A DNA stretch of 64,000 nt from JARRQJ01 sp963761035 (lineage in GTDB: Bacteria > Pseudomonadota > Gammaproteobacteria > DRLM01). The translations under genes were made by a program, and so were the position numbers. A model generated the notes under the pieces. The model saw only the letters and a program-made list of their open reading frames with translations. It searched no databases and was not told the DNA's origin. Every line of letters starts with the position of its first letter. Positions within the stretch are counted from its first letter, which is position 1. The stretch is from contig CAVXFH010000002.1 of NCBI GenBank assembly GCA_963761035.1, positions 992,001 through 1,056,000 on the forward strand. The letters are read 5' to 3'. Shown piece by piece: positions 60,551 through 64,000 of this stretch.

Positions 60551-61648
60551 CTAAGAAATAAGTCTGCGCAGCAGACCCTTCTTCTTCCAGTAGCCGGGAT
60601 ATAACCTGGATTTATCCCAGCGGCCGAGCACGAAATGTCTATTCAATCCACGCGCCAACTCATCCGTAATAATTCCGGGCCTGCCCCGCTGCAGGCTGCT
60701 GCATCCCCATACTATATTTCCTTCGATGATCATCGGCCCTCTTGCGGTATACCCGATATCCCAGCCGATAGTACCCAGGAAATTGAGCTTTCTGGATGCC
60801 CTCAACGCAAGTGCGACGACCTCTGCGTATCCTTCGAACTCCAGATCCAACAAATTCATCCCGGTGGTTTTATCGTAGGTGATCAATTCGCGCAATCCGA
60901 AATCATACGCACAGTAAGGCCTGCCTTGAACATCCAAATTAAGTTGAATCCCGCCTTCGGCGTTGTTGTCGGCGACGGCTCCAGCTGCGCCGATTTTTAC
61001 CGATGTCGCCGGACAATGCCACTGGCCATCGCTGGTTTTGATGGTAACAACGCGGAAAGTATTGAGACAATTCGGATTCAGCCGTGCTAGCACTCCGATA
61101 TTACTGAGCCTCTCCTCGATGAGGAAGCCCCTATCCATGTGCTTATGTAGCTTCACCCAGAGATCTTCCCGGGTACAGGGCGCGTTAGCCGAAAACAGCC
61201 TGCCATCCTTTTGGGACAATACCCTTACATCGCTGCCACCCGCACCGCTGATCGGTTTGAGTACGATTTCTTGGTTTAGGCCCTCGAGAAATGCGTAAAA
61301 TTGCTGTTCACCTTGAATCTCACGACCCTTCCCCAGGGTGGTAATCAACCTCGGTGTCGGCAATTCCAATCCAACTAACAAATTTTTCTGGATATATTTA
61401 TCAGTTAAGGTAATCGAGTATTTAGACTCATTATTAGCGAATGGCCAGTACCGTGATCCATCCATTGCTACATAGCGGCTTTTCTCCTCCCAGCTCTTGC
61501 CCTTTTTGTAAAATTCGAATCGATAATAATCCGCAGCGCTGAAATTGATGACGATTTTATGCAAAATAAGATCTACAAGCTGTTGAGGAATGCGTCGATA
61601 TGGTGCGGCCATTCGCATGTAGGACCACAAGGCCTTCAACTTTTTCAT
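60551..61648 (-). CDS. Sugar-transfer-associated ATP-grasp protein
   Basis: 365 residues, of the ATPgrasp_ST type found in capsule and exopolysaccharide clusters. The ATP-grasp core has EIVLKPISGAGGSDVRVL near residue 128, GFLIEERLSNIG near 173 and LNTFRVVTIKT near 195. The metal-binding end has LGTIGWDIGYTARGPMIIEGNIVWG near 295-318. Such proteins are thought to join amino acids or like groups to a glycan with ATP, but the substrate is unknown. It is divergent from a second ATP-grasp gene, 92 bp away. Confidence 0.8.
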   Translation of the reverse strand: MKKLKALWSYMRMAAPYRRIPQQLVDLILHKIVINFSAADYYRFEFYKKGKSWEEKSRYVAMDGSRYWPFANNESKYSITLTDKYIQKNLLVGLELPTPRLITTLGKGREIQGEQQFYAFLEGLNQEIVLKPISGAGGSDVRVLSQKDGRLFSANAPCTREDLWVKLHKHMDRGFLIEERLSNIGVLARLNPNCLNTFRVVTIKTSDGQWHCPATSVKIGAAGAVADNNAEGGIQLNLDVQGRPYCAYDFGLRELITYDKTTGMNLLDLEFEGYAEVVALALRASRKLNFLGTIGWDIGYTARGPMIIEGNIVWGCSSLQRGRPGIITDELARGLNRHFVLGRWDKSRLYPGYWKKKGLLRRLIS

Positions 61649-61740
61649 GTTTATGACGATCTATATTCCCAGTATGGGGGTCCGATGCTTAATGCATAAT
61701 ACTTGAAACAGCAAAACCCACGCCATCACATGATATTTTT

Positions 61741-62994
61741 GTGGCAAGCGAAAACCTACTCCTGCTGACCCTTTCATCCAGGTTCCATACCTTCATGTCA
61801 ACCATCCGCCCCAAATTCAAGTTGATCGATCTATGTGGACCAGGATTTGTCTTCAATTCGCGCGCCCCAGAAAACGCGGCGCAATGGATCTTCGATAGCC
61901 CGGCCGCGGCGGATGCCGCGACCGGGAGTGCGCTGACCGTAATAGGGAACATGCCAGTACTTTGTAGCACAGGCGTCGCTACGGTCTCCGGCTTGACGTT
62001 GCTGCGTGAGGTCGGCTTCGCGATAGAAGCCGAGATCGTCACCTACACGGATACCGCAGATCGCCTGGCCAAGATGAAGCGGCTTGCCGCGCGTAACCTG
62101 ACATTCATCGACCAGCATGTCCAGACCGACGCCTCTTTGCACCCCGGCGTATCGTGGGTTAATCCAGCCCAGCTTTCTGAACTCAACAATAAACGTAATT
62201 TGTCCATGTTGGTGCCTGCGTCACAAGTCCCGGCGCGGGAAATTTGTGAACTTGCATCACTGTGGCGCGGCGCCAAACGGCCGGAACGGTTCCCGGTGGT
62301 GATAAAATCAGTAACTGAAAAAAGCAGCGGCGGTGGATTCGGAGTCCGCATTTGCCACAATGAATCCGAAGTCGACGACGCCTGTCACTTCTTTAGCTCA
62401 TTAGACAGCGTTATCGTAGAAGATTATCTCGCCATGCATAAGAATCTATGCTTGAATTACGCCGTGTTTGCCGATGGCAGGATCGAGTACCTAGGCGCGG
62501 CACGTCAAATCATTGACGACAAGCTGCGCTATCTCGGTAATTGGCTGGAACCCCCTGATGCGCAGATGGGCCGCCTTATACATGTTGGATACGAAGTCAT
62601 GCAAAAAGCCTATCAACATGGTTATCGCGGTTTCGCGGGCTTTGATGCGGCCATCAAGGAAGACGGCTCTTTTCATATCTACGATCTCAATTTTCGCTTC
62701 AACGGTTCCACAGCAGCTCTCCTTTTATATGAAGCCCTCGCGCAGCGCACTCGTATGCCGATTGCGAAAATTGCTTCCTGGAAATTTAGGCACAGCTTTG
62801 ACGACATGATAAAGTCGCTGAGACTGGCGGCTGAGAAGTACCAGTTAATTCCCATCAGCACATTTGATCCGACCTGCTGTAATGAAAACTATAATCCTGG
62901 ACCGCGGCTTAGAGCGCTGTTATTCGGGATAAGCGAGGAAGATATCAATGACAAACAAAGAGCGCTCAACTCTTTAGGATTTAATTGCTTGTAG
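61741..62994 (+). CDS. ATP-grasp domain protein
   Basis: About 417 residues. The ATP-grasp part has FPVVIKSVTEKSSGGGFGVRIC near residue 183, VIVEDYLAMHKNLCLNYAVFADG near 225, then RGFAGFDAAIKEDGSFHIYDLNFRFNGSTAALL near 300 (in parts), which holds the metal-binding Asp and Asn. The N-terminal 150 residues form a pre-grasp-like domain. It resembles carboxylate-amine ligases that form peptide-like bonds. The frame starts with GTG at 61741; an ATG at 61795 (MSTIRPKFKL) is the other choice and I cannot decide. The substrate is unknown. Confidence 0.75.
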   Translation: MASENLLLLTLSSRFHTFMSTIRPKFKLIDLCGPGFVFNSRAPENAAQWIFDSPAAADAATGSALTVIGNMPVLCSTGVATVSGLTLLREVGFAIEAEIVTYTDTADRLAKMKRLAARNLTFIDQHVQTDASLHPGVSWVNPAQLSELNNKRNLSMLVPASQVPAREICELASLWRGAKRPERFPVVIKSVTEKSSGGGFGVRICHNESEVDDACHFFSSLDSVIVEDYLAMHKNLCLNYAVFADGRIEYLGAARQIIDDKLRYLGNWLEPPDAQMGRLIHVGYEVMQKAYQHGYRGFAGFDAAIKEDGSFHIYDLNFRFNGSTAALLLYEALAQRTRMPIAKIASWKFRHSFDDMIKSLRLAAEKYQLIPISTFDPTCCNENYNPGPRLRALLFGISEEDINDKQRALNSLGFNCL

Positions 62995-63145
62995 TTGCTC
63001 AAGGCGGATGCCAGAGCAGGCTAAGCGACAAGGAAAGCGCAGAGCCTAGAGTGTCGGCAATTACGGTAGATGGAATTGGTGTTGTCGCTGACATATCGAT
63101 ACAGATTGTTTCTGGTCGGCTGCCAACATTAGAACACTCATTTTA

Positions 63146-64000
63146 CTAATTTTTATTTAGCCGGTGATGTAGCAGCATTTCAGTTATCTGCGTCGGTGGT
63201 TGCCTATCAAAATACATACGCGCCCATATTTCCATACTTAACAGGCGATATAAGAAACGCGGATATCGCGGTATCATATTTAAGATGACATCCTGATCTT
63301 GTGCGCGCCATTTAAGCATGCTTGCGACCTTGCCGTTACGTAATACCCCAGCCATACCTTGCCATAATGAACTAGGTGCCCAGAAGCCAATCTTCGGTAA
63401 CTGCACAATTTCTTTTGGCAGGCGTTTGTCGGCAAGCGCCGCGATCAGTCGTTTTCTTTCACCGCCAAAATATTTTGCGTGAAAAGGCAAATGGAGCCCG
63501 TAATCAATCAATGTGTTATCCAGAAATGGAAATCGCGCCTCGATCGAATACCACATCGCCATCTTGTCATTAGTGCAAAGTGATTCTGCAAGATGAGTGT
63601 AAATATCTTCATAAGACATAGCCAAAAACGCACGTTCTTCCTGCTTAGGCAATATCTCGAGACGCTTGAATATGGCGGCGCTGCGAATGTGTCTTTTAGC
63701 ACCATCAACCGCGCTAATGGCCGGTCCCATTAATCCGCTTAAATCATGCTGATGCAGATGTGTAAACGGTCGATTTGATAGAGACTCTAAGTCCAGCGGT
63801 GAAAGCAGCGGATTAAGTTTACCCAGAAATCTGAAGAATGCATTATTGTGTATCCATTTGGCATGCAGTCGTCGTTTTCGCCACATCTTATAGACGGCTT
63901 CATACCAGGTGTATCCTCCAAACAATTCATCCGCGCCGTGCCCTGTCAACACGGCCTTGAACCCGTCGTCTTTCATGGTTTCGGCAACCGCCATCGCTGC
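63146..64000 (-). CDS. Asparagine synthase-type amidotransferase (C-terminal part, runs off the edge)
   Basis: At least 284 residues, from the right edge to the stop at 63146. It is the synthetase domain of the class II glutamine-dependent family. VLTGHGADELFGGYTW is the conserved SGxGxDE-like segment after the ATP-binding loop, which itself lies outside the window. SYEDIYTHLAESLCTNDKMAMWYSIEARFPFLDNTLIDYGLHLPFHAKY (in parts) is the conserved Asp-bearing stretch. Homologues near ATP-grasp and glycosyltransferase genes modify surface glycans or make peptide-like products rather than free asparagine. The start and N-terminal glutaminase domain are missing only because the window ends. Confidence 0.85.
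   Translation of the reverse strand, partial: AAMAVAETMKDDGFKAVLTGHGADELFGGYTWYEAVYKMWRKRRLHAKWIHNNAFFRFLGKLNPLLSPLDLESLSNRPFTHLHQHDLSGLMGPAISAVDGAKRHIRSAAIFKRLEILPKQEERAFLAMSYEDIYTHLAESLCTNDKMAMWYSIEARFPFLDNTLIDYGLHLPFHAKYFGGERKRLIAALADKRLPKEIVQLPKIGFWAPSSLWQGMAGVLRNGKVASMLKWRAQDQDVILNMIPRYPRFLYRLLSMEIWARMYFDRQPPTQITEMLLHHRLNKN

Overview
The window looks like a chromosomal segment of a gammaproteobacterium. Evidence: the gene order cutA-dsbD-aroQ-accB-accC-prmA-DUF3426-dusB-fis-purH, the glnE-ilvE pair next to glycosyltransferases, rpsU-yqeY-dnaG-rpoD followed by a CAU tRNA, and a Fis protein. A CIRCE operator before groES points to HrcA control, which enterics lack, so an early-branching, environmental lineage is my inference. 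No plasmid, phage, IS element or CRISPR array was seen.

Layout. 1-2592 (minus): glycosyltransferases, an ELM1-like protein and a small zinc-finger protein, in the place where LPS-core genes follow ilvE in pseudomonads. 2615-6496 (minus): ilvE and glnE. 6632-7846: pilU, alone. 8163-10268: groEL/groES with terminator, promoter and CIRCE. 10315-21889: fxsA, then the long plus-strand housekeeping run, whose dsbD has two tandem N-terminal domains. 22023-24706: a secreted SBBP-repeat protein lying between purH and purD, broken near its 3' end at a run of seven cytosines. 24849-34085: purD, purE, tsaC, hemF, apaH, dtd, pip, typA and tsaD.

34410-55569 is the unusual part. tsaD and rpsU are normally divergent neighbours in this class, but here about 21 kb of visibly more AT-rich DNA lies between them. 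It holds (a) a minus-strand envelope module: RHH/zinc-ribbon protein, DUF1302-like outer-membrane protein, RND/MMPL transporter with a Gly/Gln-rich insert, small beta-barrel, and TPR protein with a C-terminal beta-barrel; (b) a 970-bp non-coding stretch with several perfect inverted repeats; (c) an orphan SAM methyltransferase and an unrecognised secreted protein; (d) a nickel-uptake operon nikR-nikL-nikM-nikQ-nikO with a histidine phosphatase; (e) moaA-moaC-moaD-moaE; and (f) a kelch protein with a MoeB-like adenylyltransferase. Nickel and molybdenum cofactor supply together suggest that metalloenzymes such as NiFe hydrogenase, formate dehydrogenase or nitrate reductase exist elsewhere in the genome (inference). 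The envelope module is the best candidate for an undescribed system.

55647-60303: rpsU, yqeY, dnaG, rpoD and tRNA-Ile2(CAU). 60551-64000: after the tRNA come two ATP-grasp proteins and the end of an asparagine-synthase-type amidotransferase that runs off the right edge, a set typical of polysaccharide or peptide-like surface biosynthesis.
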